DNA of 64,000 nucleotides from Cyclobacteriaceae bacterium (GTDB taxonomy: Bacteria > Bacteroidota > Bacteroidia > Cytophagales > Cyclobacteriaceae): positions 186,001 to 250,000 of the forward strand of contig JAHBUC010000001.1 of assembly GCA_019638275.1 (NCBI GenBank), read 5' to 3'. This document shows positions 63,890 to 64,000 of this stretch, in pieces (position 1 is the stretch's first letter; each line of letters begins with the position of its first letter). The notes beneath the pieces are model-generated. The model worked only from the letters and a program-made list of their open reading frames with translations, did no database searches and was not told the origin of the DNA. The position numbers and the translations under genes are program-made.

Positions 63890-64000
63890 TAACTCCAATA
63901 GGTTTAGTCTCAGTTGGCGATAATATTACGCCATCAGGGCAGCATCAGCAAATTAAATTGTGATTAACGGAAGTTGGGCAAAAATTTACCGTTCTGAAAG
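63890..64000. other. Upstream region of nhaD
   Basis: No gene is visible in this final stretch. On the minus strand TTAATTTG (about 63950) resembles a -7 box weakly. Nothing else stands out. Confidence 0.35.

Noticed and set aside
1-64000. CRISPR array, tRNA or rRNA genes, prophage, integrase or intact IS
   Set aside because: Read through on both strands. No regularly spaced direct repeats, no tRNA T-loop/anticodon patterns, and no transposase or integrase motifs were found.

Overview
The window is a stretch of a Bacteroidota chromosome, most likely order Cytophagales. The evidence is two SusC/SusD outer-membrane pairs, a ribosomal protein S16 with a long Ala/Glu/Lys tail, DUF4105, DUF2752-TM2 and FeoB-associated Cys-rich proteins, and repeated promoter -7 boxes of the Bacteroidota form TAnnTTTG. 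Genes are closely packed on both strands. I see no tRNA, rRNA, CRISPR array, prophage or intact insertion sequence.

Layout. 1-10 kb: end of an endo/exonuclease/phosphatase gene, an S9 peptidase lipoprotein, a NifU-domain Fe-S protein, two tandem dicarboxylate/amino-acid symporters, a TPM-domain membrane protein, chorismate synthase and BatD. 10-21 kb: a 58-residue protein, DUF2752 and TM2 membrane proteins, a frameshifted queG next to a small inverted-repeat element, ruvB, apbE, a ZIP transporter, acs, a Uma2 nuclease, a DUF3127 OB-fold protein, and nrdB-nrdA with a structured leader. 21-32 kb: rplU-rpmA, then two SusC/SusD loci, the second with a one-base frameshift in susC. 32-36.5 kb (minus strand): accD, class I aldolase and rpsP-rimM-trmD-rplS. 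36.6-42.4 kb: the 2-oxoglutarate dehydrogenase complex (sucA, odhB, lpdA). 42-52.5 kb: DUF4105, a histidine kinase overlapping a radical SAM/SPASM gene, an M1 peptidase with a small Cys-rich protein upstream, an ABC permease, an inositol-phosphatase-like protein, rsmI, a pterin dehydratase and DUF493. 52.5-60 kb (minus): an envelope cluster coaX, outer-membrane protein, TPR protein, lptC, a 51-residue membrane protein, a CNNM/CorC protein and a PpiD-like chaperone. 60-64 kb: anmK, a glutamate-type dehydrogenase and nhaD.

The genes are mainly housekeeping (TCA cycle, acetate activation, nucleotide reduction, translation) plus envelope building and nutrient uptake. No clearly new multi-gene system is visible. 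The best leads are the unclassified nrdB leader, clustered indels in queG, the frameshift in the second susC, a MITE-like remnant beside queG, the kinase/radical-SAM overlap, and small unannotated proteins at 9927-10103, 47593-47754 and 56013-56168. Several starts were moved from far-upstream TTG or ATG codons to internal ATGs that fit family N-termini or signal peptides.
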